52,540 nt of DNA from Pirellulales bacterium (lineage in GTDB: Bacteria > Planctomycetota > Planctomycetia > Pirellulales > JAEUIK01): NCBI GenBank assembly GCA_019745975.1, contig JAIESQ010000114.1:1-52540 (forward strand), read 5' to 3'. Position 1 is the stretch's first letter. Every line of letters starts with the position of its first letter. Shown here piece by piece: positions 25,844-35,698 of this stretch. Both the position numbers and the translations under genes were made by a program. Under the pieces are notes generated by a model, which saw only the letters and a program-made list of their open reading frames with translations, was not told the DNA's origin and searched no databases.

Positions 25844-26986
25844 CTACGCGCCCAGCCGCGCGGCACGCCGCGGCGCGAGCTCAAGAATTACCTGTGCCAC
25901 GCGCTGCGTGGCCGTGGGCTGCGCCAGGCGCAACATGGCCAGCGATGCCGCGCGGCGTGCTTCGGGATCGCCGATCAAAGCGGTAATCTCAGCGGCCAGG
26001 CGCTCGTCGAAGCGGCTCCCGGCATCGAGTTGCTCGACGATTCTGGCTGCGCCGGCGCGCGCGAAGAACTCCGCATTGTGCCGTTGATGTTCGTCCTTGG
26101 CTTGCGGAAACGGCACCAGCACGCTTGGCACGCCCGTGGCCGCCAGTTCGGCCAGCGTCGTTCCGCCCGACCGGCTCACCGCGATCGAGGTGCGCGCGAG
26201 CATCTCGGGCATGGCGTCGACGAACGGCAACACATCGGCCTCGAGCCCCAGCTTGGTATAAAGCGATCGCGTCGTCTCGAGATCGCGCTGGCCGGCGACA
26301 TGCACGATCTGCCAGTTTTGCATGTGATCTCGCAAGCGATACAAAGCCAGCGGCACTTGTTCGTTGATGGTGCGCGCCCCCCGACTGCCGCCGAGCACGG
26401 TGAGTTGCGGCGCTTGATGACCCAATCGCGCCGCTCCCAGCCGCTGCACAAGTCGGTTGACGGGAACGAAGCCCGCGCGGAGCGGATTGCCGGTCAGGCG
26501 AACTTCGGCCAACGGGCGCACCGCGTCGCGTGTTGGCGGAAACGCCACGCAAACAGCCGTGGCACTGCGCGCGAGCCAACGCGTCGCGCGGCCGGGCACC
26601 GCGTTCTGTTCCAGCAGTATCAACGGAATGCCGCTGCGCACGGCCGCTGCCGCCAGCGGCACGCTCGCATATCCGCCCAGGCCGACGACCAGGTCGATGC
26701 CGTGCTCGACAATCAGTTGTTCGGCATCGCGGCGCGCGGCGAGTTGGCGGCGCACAAAGCCCAGCGCCCGCCAGAGTGCGCGAGGAGCCGGCTCGGCGCC
26801 AACCGCGAAATAGTGAAAGCCCGCCGCATCGACATGCCGGCGATCAAGGTCACTTCCCGTGCCAACGAACGAGATCAATGTGTCGCGGCGCGTGCGCCTG
26901 AGCAATTCGGCAACGGCCAGCCCGGGGAAGAGATGCCCACCGGTCACGCCACCCGAAAACGCGACATGGAGTGAATCGCTATTCAT
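25844..26986 (-). CDS. murG: UDP-GlcNAc:undecaprenyl-PP-MurNAc-pentapeptide GlcNAc transferase
   Basis: MurG turns lipid I into lipid II on the cytoplasmic face of the membrane. The 380-aa sequence has the GGVTGGHLFPGLAVAE loop near the N-terminus, LLEQNAVPGRATRWLA for acceptor contact, VLGGSRGARTINE, and the UDP-GlcNAc site SRSGGTTLAEL. Length is typical. It is separated from mraY by 262 bases with no ftsW or murD between them, unlike the usual cluster. The C-terminal ARRAARLGA tail is basic. Confidence 0.93.
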   Translation of the reverse strand: MNSDSLHVAFSGGVTGGHLFPGLAVAELLRRTRRDTLISFVGTGSDLDRRHVDAAGFHYFAVGAEPAPRALWRALGFVRRQLAARRDAEQLIVEHGIDLVVGLGGYASVPLAAAAVRSGIPLILLEQNAVPGRATRWLARSATAVCVAFPPTRDAVRPLAEVRLTGNPLRAGFVPVNRLVQRLGAARLGHQAPQLTVLGGSRGARTINEQVPLALYRLRDHMQNWQIVHVAGQRDLETTRSLYTKLGLEADVLPFVDAMPEMLARTSIAVSRSGGTTLAELAATGVPSVLVPFPQAKDEHQRHNAEFFARAGAARIVEQLDAGSRFDERLAAEITALIGDPEARRAASLAMLRLAQPTATQRVAQVILELAPRRAARLGA

Positions 26987-27248
26987 GCGTCGAACTCGAT
27001 CGCCCGTGGCGATCTCCTCAGCAAACCGCTTCCTGCGATATCTGTCAGACGCAGCGGGGACCGAAAAGGTTCAGTGCCGCGACAAACTGGCATCCCCCGG
27101 TCCCGCAGGGTTTGGCCATACAACGGGCCGTCTGCGGCGTCATCACTCCTCAGTGGATTTCTCTCCAATACGCTTCGTCGTTCTTCCTGGCATCCGGCCC
27201 GTTGTCGGCCAAACGCCGCTCGCGAGCGGTTCTCGGATCGGCTCTAAG

Positions 27249-28370
27249 TTAGTCGCCGCGGCCGTGCGAATCTTGCCTGCTCGGGGCCGTCAGTGTTGGA
27301 CTTGCGGCAGCGGCGTGGAAATTATTAACGATTTGGTAAGGTGTGCCGGCCAAACCGCACGCGGCAAACACGCATACGACACTAGCTCCCCAGAAGATTC
27401 GGACGATCCGTCGCTCGGACCATCCTAGAAACTGGAAGTGGTGGTGCAGGGGAGCGCAGCGGAACAATCGGCGGCCTGTCGCCCGGAAGGTGGCAATTTG
27501 CAGGATCACGCTTGCCGCTTCACAGACGAAAAGCCCGGCCGCGATTGCCAGCAGCCACACCGGCAATAGCAGCACACCCAACGATCCCAGCGCGCCCCCC
27601 AAGGCCAACGAGCCGGTGTTTCCCAAGAACACCCGCGCGGGCGCGACATTGAGCGGCAAGAAGGCGACGATCGCGCCGGCCAGCGCCGCGGCCACGACCG
27701 CCAGTTCGCCGCGGTCGTCGGCGTTCGCCAATTCGACCGGCAGGGCCGACAAGTGAAAGCCATGGCTCGTCAAGTTTAGAGTGGCGCCCAATAGACCGAT
27801 CGCGCCCAGCGCGACGATCACCGGTAACAGTGAACCGCAAGCCAGGCCGTCGAGCCCGTCGGTGAGATTGACGGCGTTTGACGCGGCGACGAGCACGAGA
27901 GCAACCAGGAGCGCCGTCGGCAGCGTACTTCCTTCACTATGCATGGCAGCGATCCACCACGCCGGACCGGCCAACAAGAGAAACTGTGCCGCGAGTTTCG
28001 CGCGCGCGGAAAGGCCGCGCCGCGCGGTGCGTAGCTTGACCGCGTCGTCGACTAGTCCGATCGCCGCCAGCACGATCGAAGTGACCAAACAGAACGCGAC
28101 ACTTGGCGCGTTCAGATTCGCGCAGAGCAGGATGCCTGCCAGCCAGCCGGCAATCAGAAACAAGCCGCCGAGCGTTGGCGTACCGTGCTTGGCGGCCAAG
28201 AGCGCGTTGAGCTGAGGGCTTGCCGAACGAATCGGCTCGCGGCAATGCAGGGCCAGCCAGCGGATGCAGTTCGGACCGGCCAGCCGAACGCAGACGAGCG
28301 AGATGAGAGCGGCCATAATGGCGCGCAACCAGACTGGCCATGGCACGAGTGGTTCGAGGCCGGTCAACAT
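27249..28370 (-). CDS. mraY: Phospho-MurNAc-pentapeptide transferase
   Basis: MraY moves phospho-MurNAc-pentapeptide to undecaprenyl phosphate, making lipid I. This protein of about 373 aa has about ten hydrophobic segments. Motifs are KHGTPTLGGL, GLVDDAVKLR with the paired Asp, NAVNLTDGLDGLA, FLGNTGSLALGG and APLHHHFQFLGWSE. The start at 28370 (MLTGLEPL) is preferred, because a longer frame to 28466 adds an untypical leader. The C-terminal 40 residues after FWGASVV include AAAASPTLTAPSR, longer and more polar than usual. Confidence 0.92.
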   Translation of the reverse strand: MLTGLEPLVPWPVWLRAIMAALISLVCVRLAGPNCIRWLALHCREPIRSASPQLNALLAAKHGTPTLGGLFLIAGWLAGILLCANLNAPSVAFCLVTSIVLAAIGLVDDAVKLRTARRGLSARAKLAAQFLLLAGPAWWIAAMHSEGSTLPTALLVALVLVAASNAVNLTDGLDGLACGSLLPVIVALGAIGLLGATLNLTSHGFHLSALPVELANADDRGELAVVAAALAGAIVAFLPLNVAPARVFLGNTGSLALGGALGSLGVLLLPVWLLAIAAGLFVCEAASVILQIATFRATGRRLFRCAPLHHHFQFLGWSERRIVRIFWGASVVCVFAACGLAGTPYQIVNNFHAAAASPTLTAPSRQDSHGRGD

Positions 28371-28475
28371 GGTTCGGAGTTCGTCCAGCGGGCAGCACCT
28401 GAGAATCGCTGCGTGTTTCCCTGGGGAGCCGGAGCGGCAGAATCTACCGCTCCGGTCCCCAGTCAATGAGCTCCG

Positions 28476-30086
28476 TCACAAAGCACTCGTTGGAGCGGTT
28501 GACCCAGTTACCGCTGATTCCGACGAGCTTAGTGCTTCGACCCAGGAGGGTGGGTCGTGCCGAGGTCCCGCAACCTCGACAGACATGACGGAGCCCGACG
28601 TTGATTGATTTCGCCGCGCTGCGGGTTCAAGTTTCCTGGAACCGTACGCGCGGCTTTTGCTGGCGAGACATTCGCCATAGTTTGAGATCACTTCCACCAG
28701 TTGTTCGAATGCGGCGCGGCGCGAGGCCTTGAATAGCACGATGTCGCCCGGCTCGAGCCGGCGCCGGAGCGCGTCCCAGGCTTCTGTGGTGCTGTTGCCG
28801 GTGATCACGCGGCGAGCCGGCATGCCCGCGGCCCGCGCCCCCGCGGCGACCTCTGCAGCGTGTTGGCCGCAGGCGACGAGCAGATCGGCACCGCAGACCG
28901 TCACCACTTCGTCGCCGAGCCGACGGTGGAAGTCCACGGACTTATCGCCGAGTTCGGCCATGTCGCCGCACACGACGACTCGCCGGCCGGCCGCGTCAAA
29001 ATCGCGCAATAGTTCAAGCGCTGCGCGCATTGCGGTGGGGCAAGCGTTGTACGCATCGTTGATCACGATCAGGTCGCCGACGTGCCGCACATCGCAGCGC
29101 CAGGCAATCGGCTCGAAGTCGGCGAGCGCGGCGGCCATCGCAGCTAACGACAACCCGAATTCGCGCCCCACGGCCACGGCCGCCAGCGCCGGCACCAGAT
29201 GATGACGGCCCCACACCGGAACTGAGAAGGACTGGCCGTCGACCCGAAAACTCAGCAGTCCGCCGTGCGCGCGCACCTGCGTCGCGCACACGTCGCAGTC
29301 GGCGCCGCGACCAAACCAAACCTTGCGTCCGCCGAATCGTTCGCTGCTTCGTCGCAGCCACGAACAATCGCCGCCCAAGACCGCGATCCCGTGCGGGCCG
29401 AGGGTATCGAGTAACTCGGTTTTGGCGTCGGCCACGCCGGCTTGCCCGCCGAAGCCTTGCAGGTGGGCTTCGGCCACGCGCGTGATGACACCGATTTGCG
29501 GTCGGCAAAGCGCTGCCAAATGTGCGATCGCCCCCGGTTCGCTCGCGCCGATTTCGAACACGCCGAAATCCAGCCCGCGCTCCAACCGTTGCATCGAGAG
29601 CGGCAGCCCTAACCGATTGTTTTGATTGCCTTGCGTGCCGACCCCTTGAAGCTCGTGACCGAGGACCGTCTCGATCATCTGCCGGGTCGTCGTCTTGCCG
29701 ACACTGCCGGTGACGGCAATCACGCGACCGTCGAAGCGATCGCGCCGCCAGGAAGCCAGTTGTTCGAGCGCCTGTTGCGAGTTGCCAACGCGCAGAGCCC
29801 AGCGACCCTGTGGCACGCGGTGGATGTCACGCGCGGCGACGACGCCGGCCGCACCGCGCCCGTACGCGTCGACGGCGAAGTTCGCGCCGTCGGTCCGTGT
29901 CCCCGGCAAAGCCCAAAAGACGTCGCCGCGTTCCACCGCGCGACTATCAATGACGACCCGCCCCACGCGCGCCGTCTCGCACGGTGCAGCCTGTTCGGCG
30001 CCAAAGGCGATGGCCCGCGCGCCAGCGGGTACGGTCAGCGTGCCGCCGACGATCGCTTCGAGTTCGCTTAGCTTCAGCTCACTCAT
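28476..30086 (-). CDS. murF: UDP-MurNAc-tripeptide:D-alanyl-D-alanine ligase
   Basis: MurF adds D-Ala-D-Ala to the UDP-MurNAc tripeptide. This 536-aa Mur ligase has the N-terminal SRAVERGDVFWALPG, the ATP loop TGSVGKTTTRQMIE (about 124-137), GNQNNRLGLPL, FEIGASEPGAIAHL and the C-domain signature NDAYNACPTAMRAAL. It begins 25 bases after murE. The final 60 residues, after about position 475, are low-complexity and charged and go beyond the usual end, so the C-terminus may have been extended by drift. Confidence 0.92.
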   Translation of the reverse strand: MSELKLSELEAIVGGTLTVPAGARAIAFGAEQAAPCETARVGRVVIDSRAVERGDVFWALPGTRTDGANFAVDAYGRGAAGVVAARDIHRVPQGRWALRVGNSQQALEQLASWRRDRFDGRVIAVTGSVGKTTTRQMIETVLGHELQGVGTQGNQNNRLGLPLSMQRLERGLDFGVFEIGASEPGAIAHLAALCRPQIGVITRVAEAHLQGFGGQAGVADAKTELLDTLGPHGIAVLGGDCSWLRRSSERFGGRKVWFGRGADCDVCATQVRAHGGLLSFRVDGQSFSVPVWGRHHLVPALAAVAVGREFGLSLAAMAAALADFEPIAWRCDVRHVGDLIVINDAYNACPTAMRAALELLRDFDAAGRRVVVCGDMAELGDKSVDFHRRLGDEVVTVCGADLLVACGQHAAEVAAGARAAGMPARRVITGNSTTEAWDALRRRLEPGDIVLFKASRRAAFEQLVEVISNYGECLASKSRAYGSRKLEPAARRNQSTSGSVMSVEVAGPRHDPPSWVEALSSSESAVTGSTAPTSAL

Positions 30087-30111
30087 GGATGAGGCAAACT
30101 CAGGCGGGTAT

Positions 30112-31614
30112 TCAGGCCGCGCGGCGCGCCGCTGGGCTCATGGGTTCGTGGTCGTACAGCCATTGGCGGGCGATCTCACGATCGTCGAAGTAATACCGTT
30201 CTTCCTCGACGATCTGGCATTCCTCGTGCCCTTTGCCAGCGATGAGCAGGCAATCGCCAGGGCGCGCCTGACGCAGCGCCCAGCAGATCGCCGTGCCGCG
30301 GTCGAGTTCCACGCGCACCTGCGAGCGCTGTCGCATGCCCGCCAGGATTTCGCTGGCGATCTTCCGCGGACACTCATAGCGCGGGTTGTCGCTCGTGATG
30401 ATCGCGACGTCGGCCCGCTCTTGCACGGCGCGCCCCATGTGCGGGCGTTTCAACCGATCGCGATCGCCGCCGGCTCCGAAGACGCAAATCAAGCGCCCGC
30501 GTGTCAACGGGCGCAAAGTGTCGAGCACTTGCGCCAGCGCGTCGGCCGTATGGGCATAGTCGACAAACACGCCGAAGCCCTGCCCGCACTCGATCCGCTC
30601 GAGTCGGCCTGGCACGCTGGCCACCGACTCGAGCCCGCGTACGATCGTCGCCAGGTCGAGTTGATAGGCGAGCCCCACGGCCGCGGCCACCAGGCAGTTG
30701 CTGATGTTGTGACTGCCCACCAGCGGCGTTCTCACTGGCACGCAGGTGTCGCCGGTCGAGAGTAGAAACGTCTGTTCGCTCAAGAACCGCTCGGCGGGCA
30801 TGGCCGTGATCTCGGCCGGGCGCTCGATGCCGACGGTCAACGCCGGACCGAAGAAGCTGGCCGCTAGCTCGGCACAGCATGCGTCGTCGTTGTTGAAGAC
30901 CGCCATGCCTTCGGGGCGCACCAGTTCGAGCAACCGCGACTTGGTCTCGAAATACCGCTCGGGCGTTTTGTGATAGTCGAGGTGATCGTGCCGCACGTTC
31001 GTGAAAGCCGCCACGTCGAACTCGATGCCAGCCACGCGGCGCTGCGCCAGAGCATGGCTCGAAACCTCGAGCACCGCGTGTGAGCAGCCGTGCGCGCCCA
31101 TGCTCGCCAACGCGTGCGCCAGCTCGGCGGCGCCAGGCGTCGTGAGGCGGCTGGGCCGCAGTTCGGCTCCGTCGTAGATGCCCAACGTGCCGGCGACGCC
31201 CGTGTGCAGGCCGGCCGCTTCGAGCACTCCGGCCACCAGATAGCTGGTCGTGGTCTTGCCGTTCGTGCCCGTGATGCCGATCACGCGCAGTTGCTGGCTG
31301 GGATTTCCGGCCAGCGCCTGGCAGATGCGGCCGAACGCTTCGCGGACGTCGGTCACCACGCACATCGGCAGAGGCATGTCGTCGACCGGCGCATCGACGA
31401 GCAGGCCTTTGGCCCCCCGCGCGAGCGCATGATGCGCGAAGTCGATCCCGTCGTACTCGGTGCCGGGCAAAGCCGCGAACAAATCGCCGCGCTGGCAGGC
31501 CCGCGAATCGGACGCGCAACTCGTTACGCGAATGTCTTCGGCGCCGACGAAGCGGGCATCGGGCAATAGTTGACGAAGGCTGATGCCTTCGCGCGCGGGG
31601 ACCGCCATCTGCAT
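30112..31614 (-). CDS. murE: UDP-MurNAc-Ala-Glu:diamino acid ligase
   Basis: MurE adds the third stem-peptide residue. This 500-aa protein has SDSRACQRGDLFAALPG, the ATP loop GITGTNGKTTT (about 113-123), the carbamylated-lysine segment HKTPERYFETK, and FVDYAHTADAL. The substrate motif reads DNPR (about 409-412), which in known MurE enzymes marks meso-diaminopimelate rather than lysine specificity. Full length and intact motifs. It is the first gene of the visible mur run (murE-murF-mraY-murG). Confidence 0.94.
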   Translation of the reverse strand: MQMAVPAREGISLRQLLPDARFVGAEDIRVTSCASDSRACQRGDLFAALPGTEYDGIDFAHHALARGAKGLLVDAPVDDMPLPMCVVTDVREAFGRICQALAGNPSQQLRVIGITGTNGKTTTSYLVAGVLEAAGLHTGVAGTLGIYDGAELRPSRLTTPGAAELAHALASMGAHGCSHAVLEVSSHALAQRRVAGIEFDVAAFTNVRHDHLDYHKTPERYFETKSRLLELVRPEGMAVFNNDDACCAELAASFFGPALTVGIERPAEITAMPAERFLSEQTFLLSTGDTCVPVRTPLVGSHNISNCLVAAAVGLAYQLDLATIVRGLESVASVPGRLERIECGQGFGVFVDYAHTADALAQVLDTLRPLTRGRLICVFGAGGDRDRLKRPHMGRAVQERADVAIITSDNPRYECPRKIASEILAGMRQRSQVRVELDRGTAICWALRQARPGDCLLIAGKGHEECQIVEEERYYFDDREIARQWLYDHEPMSPAARRAA

Positions 31615-32027
31615 CGCGTCAGGCCTCCTTGCCTGTCAGCGTGCTGGGGGCGAGCGCCGGCAGCGTCGCGACTGTGCAGTATCCGTCAACGATCTAACTG
31701 CGTGGCTCGCCAAGGAATCTTAGGGCGGTTCGAGGCCGGCAGGTCTTCCTGGACCGACCCGCGCTCCAGAGGAGTTGCCATCTGGCGAACCGCCGATTGG
31801 GGCCGGGATTGTCCCGATTTCCCCAGCGGTGTCAAGGTAAGCTCCGCGATGTTGCCAAGCCGAAGTCTATCAAGCCACGCTTGAACTTCCTGGCAGCCAT
31901 TTTGCATTCGACTAGCACATTGCGGAAGCGAGTCCGGCATCTCGATCGAGTGACGGCGAACGTCGTTCAACGTCCTTCTATCCCGACGCCGCCAAGCAGT
32001 GCTTCTGGCTTCCCCATCCTACGCAGA
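31615..32027. other. Intergenic region, no clear feature
   Basis: These 413 bases lie between the murE start and the end of the large secreted-protein gene. I see no gene, no strong hairpin and no confident promoter. The murE promoter presumably lies here. Short open frames in this stretch show no family motif. Confidence 0.4.
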
Positions 32028-35027
32028 TTACGCGAGGTCGCTGATAATATCGCTAGCCTTGAGATACGCGGCGATGTCCTCGTTCACGTTGTAAAACAGC
32101 CAGTTCGCTGAGCCACTTGTGCCGCTATAGAGGTAATCCACGGCGCCGTTGTCGAAGACCGTGACACCCGGAATCAGGAAGTTATTTCCGTTGAAGTTGT
32201 GTCCCGATGGCGTGCCGCTGATGCTGGCCACCTTGGTCGCCAGGGTATCGTCGGACGTCCACTCTGCCAGAACCGATTCGAGCGCATCGACGTCGAGCGA
32301 CGTTGTCCCCGCGATCAGGATACTTCCATGTCCTCCTTCGGCTCCGTTGCCCAAGCCCGTGGCATAGAGCGAACTGTGTCCGCCGCCGCTGACGACAAGG
32401 TTCTGGCCCCCTTCCCCGCCGTTGGAGAGATTTCCGTTTGAGTCTTCCACAATCTCGAAGTTTGCATAGATAGTATTGTCGCCGTTTCCTAACACGATGA
32501 GATTGTTCCCGCCGGTCATACCTACCCGGCCAATGACGATATTGCCATAAATCGTGTTGTTTCCGTTGCCGGCCACGAGGACGTTATCGCACTGCTGACC
32601 TTCGGCGCCATCGGAGCCCCCGACGAGAGTGTCGTTGCCGTTGCCGACATACACCTGGTTGCCCGCCCCGCCGCCATAGACGGTGTCATCGCCATCGCCG
32701 AGATGAATCTCGTTGGCGCCGCCACTGCTGCCGTAAACCGTGTCATCTCCGTCCCCCGCGCTGACGAACAGGGACATTGAACTGAGCTCCCGCGCGTCGA
32801 TCGTCACGTTGCCCTGCAGTCCGTATACGTACACGCGGCCGGTGATGTTGTAGAACGTCTCGTCCTCCGGGAGGCCGGTAGTCTGTCCATTCCACTTCAA
32901 GTAGTGCACGAGGACCGTGGTCGCATCGACTTGCGTGATCGTGAACCAGTCGTCGCCGCCGCTGGCGCCGAGATACAGGTTGATCATTGAGCCGTCCTGG
33001 TTGCCAGCGATGTCGAAAAACCGCACGCCCGCCAGCGCCGATTCGGCGGCCAAAGCGGCCGGAGCGAAGTTGTCGGCCCAAATCGTATAGTCAGCGCCGG
33101 TCACGCTTCCATCTCCACTGAAGTCGCCGTCCTGCCACGTCGCACCGCCGCTAGGAAAGTGCAAAAAATGATCCGCCCAAATTGTGTAGTCGGCGCCGGT
33201 CACCCGGCCATTCGAGTTCGCGTCGCCCGGCAAGATCTTGAATGTGGAACCAAAACTCTGCAGCAGATTGCCACCTCGATCGTACACGTCCGAATTGCTG
33301 ACTAGCGTCAAGGCGATGGTTTGGTTGGGCTGCAGGCCGGTAACGCGGAACTTCCACACGACGGAACCATCGGGGTTCGTCTGCACGAAGGTTGGCGTTT
33401 GCACGGCGCCGAACTGCGAGGCGCCGTAGCTGGCTACTAGGGCCGTCGTCGGCACGCTTTGTACCGCCTCGTTGAACGTGACCAGGTAATCGAGCGAGGT
33501 CTGACTGTTGATGAACTGGGCGACGCTCTGCACCGCCAGTGGCGAGGTGATCGTGAACGCCGTTGCGCTCGACAAGTTCGAGGGGTTGCCGGTCAACGTC
33601 GCGGCGCTTTCCGACACGCGAATCGCTGCCGTGTGCGCGCCGATCGCCAATGCGCTCGCGGTGATCGAGTACGTCGTCGCGCCCCCCGTCAATTGCTGGC
33701 TCCCCACCAGGCTCCCATCGACGTAGAGTGCTACGTAAGCGCTCGCCGGCGCCGTGCCAGTGAACGTCGGCGTCGCGCTGCCAATGTAGCCCGCCAGATT
33801 GTGGCCGTTGCCGACCAGCGCCGGCGCCGTGGGCGTGTAGAGGTGATAGACGGCGTTTAGCGCGTCGAATCGCCCGAAGCCATAGACCTGGTCGTAGCCG
33901 GCTGTGCCGAGATCGATGGCGGTACCTTCCAGCGCGGCGGCGACGGCCGCGGGCGACATGCCCGGATTCTCTTGCAGCAACAGCGCGGCGATACCGGCAA
34001 TGGAAGGTGCCGCCGCCGATGTACCGAAGAAGGCGCTTCCTGGCTGGCCGACGGGGAAATACCCGAGATTTCCAATCTCAGTCTTAACGTTATCGACCCC
34101 GATCCCGACAAGGTTGTTCACGGTCGCGAACGTCTGCGATGAAAAGTTTGTGCATAGCAAACCCGGCCCCTGACTGCTGAATAACTCGATTGTTGAAGGT
34201 GACGACGCGTTAGCCGCGCCGATGGCTAGCACGCCGCTTGCAGCCTCTTGCCCAATCAGTGCGCTGCCGGGGGTATTGAATGAAGCGTTCGTGTAATTCT
34301 GAAAAACGCCCCCCGTTAGAAAGATCTCGATCTGCCTGGCTGCCGCCCCAGGGAACCTGTTCACCGCGAGATTCACCGTAAGGGGGCTCGTCCCCGTGTT
34401 GGTGTATGTGACCACCTCGAACGGATTGCTGGTGTTTGGCTGAAAGTAGCTGGCAAGAATCGTGTTGCCGGCCGCATTGAGAAGGTACAGGCCATAGGCG
34501 TTCGTGGACGCTCCCCAGGCGTCGCTCCATTGCAGGAAGGCCCGCAGCGTGCCTCCGGGCCCAATCGTGACCGAGTCCAGGTCCGCGGCGGACGTGAAGT
34601 TGTGCCAGTTACCGTTACCCGACGCCGGGCCCTGAGCGTACGGCGCCAGGTAATGCGCCTGGGCGTAGTTGCCTGCGCTCGTCAGGTAGGTCACGCCGGC
34701 CTGCACGGCCGCCTGGGCGGCATTCGATACGACCCCCGATGTAAACCACGGCTCGCTGAAGAACGAAAGATCGTCGACGATCACGTTGACGTGCGCGGTA
34801 CTGACCATCCAGTCGATCGCGCTGGCCATATCCGTGCTTGAGCCCAATCCGCCGGCAAAGTACAGGCTCGCGCCTGGCGCGTAATCGTGGACGATCTCCA
34901 TCATCGCCGTCCCCTCGTCCCCACTTGCAGCCGCGGTGCCTGGCAGCGCGGGGTCAAGCGTGATCGACGACGGCAGGTCGCCGCTGTTGGCCGACAACTG
35001 CCAGTGCGCCGCGCCGCCGCTGATCAC
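32028..35027 (-). CDS. Subtilase-like/dockerin/Ca-repeat secreted protein, C-terminal part
   Basis: This is a 999-residue frame opening at GTG. It continues a subtilase-like domain whose beginning is in the upstream frame. VIVDDLSFFSEPWF, SSAGNYAQ and FGTSAAAPSIAGIAALLL (Ser near residue 334) identify it. The usual catalytic Asp reads as Gly (VISGG) and the usual His region reads GDEGTAMMEIVHD, so activity is doubtful. An Ig-like region follows. Then come two dockerin repeats (about 597-649; GDANSNGRVTGADYTIW and GDFSGDGSVTGADYTIW) and GDGDDTVYGG-type calcium repeats near 755-800. The upstream fragment ends in a GTGA overlap. Confidence 0.8.
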   Translation of the reverse strand: MISGGAAHWQLSANSGDLPSSITLDPALPGTAAASGDEGTAMMEIVHDYAPGASLYFAGGLGSSTDMASAIDWMVSTAHVNVIVDDLSFFSEPWFTSGVVSNAAQAAVQAGVTYLTSAGNYAQAHYLAPYAQGPASGNGNWHNFTSAADLDSVTIGPGGTLRAFLQWSDAWGASTNAYGLYLLNAAGNTILASYFQPNTSNPFEVVTYTNTGTSPLTVNLAVNRFPGAAARQIEIFLTGGVFQNYTNASFNTPGSALIGQEAASGVLAIGAANASSPSTIELFSSQGPGLLCTNFSSQTFATVNNLVGIGVDNVKTEIGNLGYFPVGQPGSAFFGTSAAAPSIAGIAALLLQENPGMSPAAVAAALEGTAIDLGTAGYDQVYGFGRFDALNAVYHLYTPTAPALVGNGHNLAGYIGSATPTFTGTAPASAYVALYVDGSLVGSQQLTGGATTYSITASALAIGAHTAAIRVSESAATLTGNPSNLSSATAFTITSPLAVQSVAQFINSQTSLDYLVTFNEAVQSVPTTALVASYGASQFGAVQTPTFVQTNPDGSVVWKFRVTGLQPNQTIALTLVSNSDVYDRGGNLLQSFGSTFKILPGDANSNGRVTGADYTIWADHFLHFPSGGATWQDGDFSGDGSVTGADYTIWADNFAPAALAAESALAGVRFFDIAGNQDGSMINLYLGASGGDDWFTITQVDATTVLVHYLKWNGQTTGLPEDETFYNITGRVYVYGLQGNVTIDARELSSMSLFVSAGDGDDTVYGSSGGANEIHLGDGDDTVYGGGAGNQVYVGNGNDTLVGGSDGAEGQQCDNVLVAGNGNNTIYGNIVIGRVGMTGGNNLIVLGNGDNTIYANFEIVEDSNGNLSNGGEGGQNLVVSGGGHSSLYATGLGNGAEGGHGSILIAGTTSLDVDALESVLAEWTSDDTLATKVASISGTPSGHNFNGNNFLIPGVTVFDNGAVDYLYSGTSGSANWLFYNVNEDIAAYLKASDIISDLA

Positions 35028-35611
35028 GCCGACCTTGACCCCGCGCCCGTCAGCCCGGCGAAATTCTGCCGCGCCAGTTCCGCGCGCAAGGGGTCGTTGC
35101 CATTGAGGCCTTGCGAATCGACGGCACCCGACCAGGTGTTCGAGACCCCGAAGATCGGGATCATGAGCGACGTGACCCCGGAGACTTCTTCCAGTGCCGC
35201 CAACTCGCCGGGCGTCACCCAGGCGTTGACCGCCATCGAGTAAGGATCGGTCCCCGTGACCCGCGCGCCGGTCCCCTCGATCGCCGACAGCACGCTTTCG
35301 CCGAGCGAATCAACCCAGACCGTTGTCTCCACTTCTCCCGCCTGGTCGACGTTCGAGGTGGTGAAGTCGATGCCGGGCGCCTCGGCGATCGTGTAATTGC
35401 CCGGATCGACGACGAACGAGCCGCTTTGGATGTCGTCTTGCAGGGTCGCCATCAATGCGGCGTACGCGGGATCGACCGAGGCTGTCAGCAGGCGGCGATC
35501 TTCCAGCCGCTCGATGCCCAGGCGGCGCTGCCTGCCTCGTGCGCGTAGAGCAGCGTAGTCGTGTGACCGGTTGCTTCGCCAAGCGCTCCTGCCGCCGATA
35601 GGTCGAGGCAT
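35024..35611 (-). CDS. Same secreted protein, N-terminal part (frameshifted)
   Basis: This 195-aa frame holds the start of the large secreted protein. After a basic leader comes GIERLEDRRLL (about 32-42), a LEPR-XLL-type segment found near the start of giant planctomycete surface proteins. Residues 75-180 resemble the propeptide region of the S8-like family (WVTPGELAALEEVSGV). It ends FAGLTGAGSRSA-stop. A one-base slip in the GGGG run at about 35038-35042 would give GLTGAGVKVGVIS and join the next frame, so the gene is probably one protein of about 1,195 aa, broken by an indel or a sequencing error. Confidence 0.75.
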   Translation of the reverse strand: MPRPIGGRSAWRSNRSHDYAALRARGRQRRLGIERLEDRRLLTASVDPAYAALMATLQDDIQSGSFVVDPGNYTIAEAPGIDFTTSNVDQAGEVETTVWVDSLGESVLSAIEGTGARVTGTDPYSMAVNAWVTPGELAALEEVSGVTSLMIPIFGVSNTWSGAVDSQGLNGNDPLRAELARQNFAGLTGAGSRSA

Positions 35612-35698
35612 TTCCTGCTCCTTGCCCTAAACTAGAAATATTGGGAGACAACAAACTGAATGAGTGGCCACGAAATGCCCACTCAGGCGCTTCGCCGC

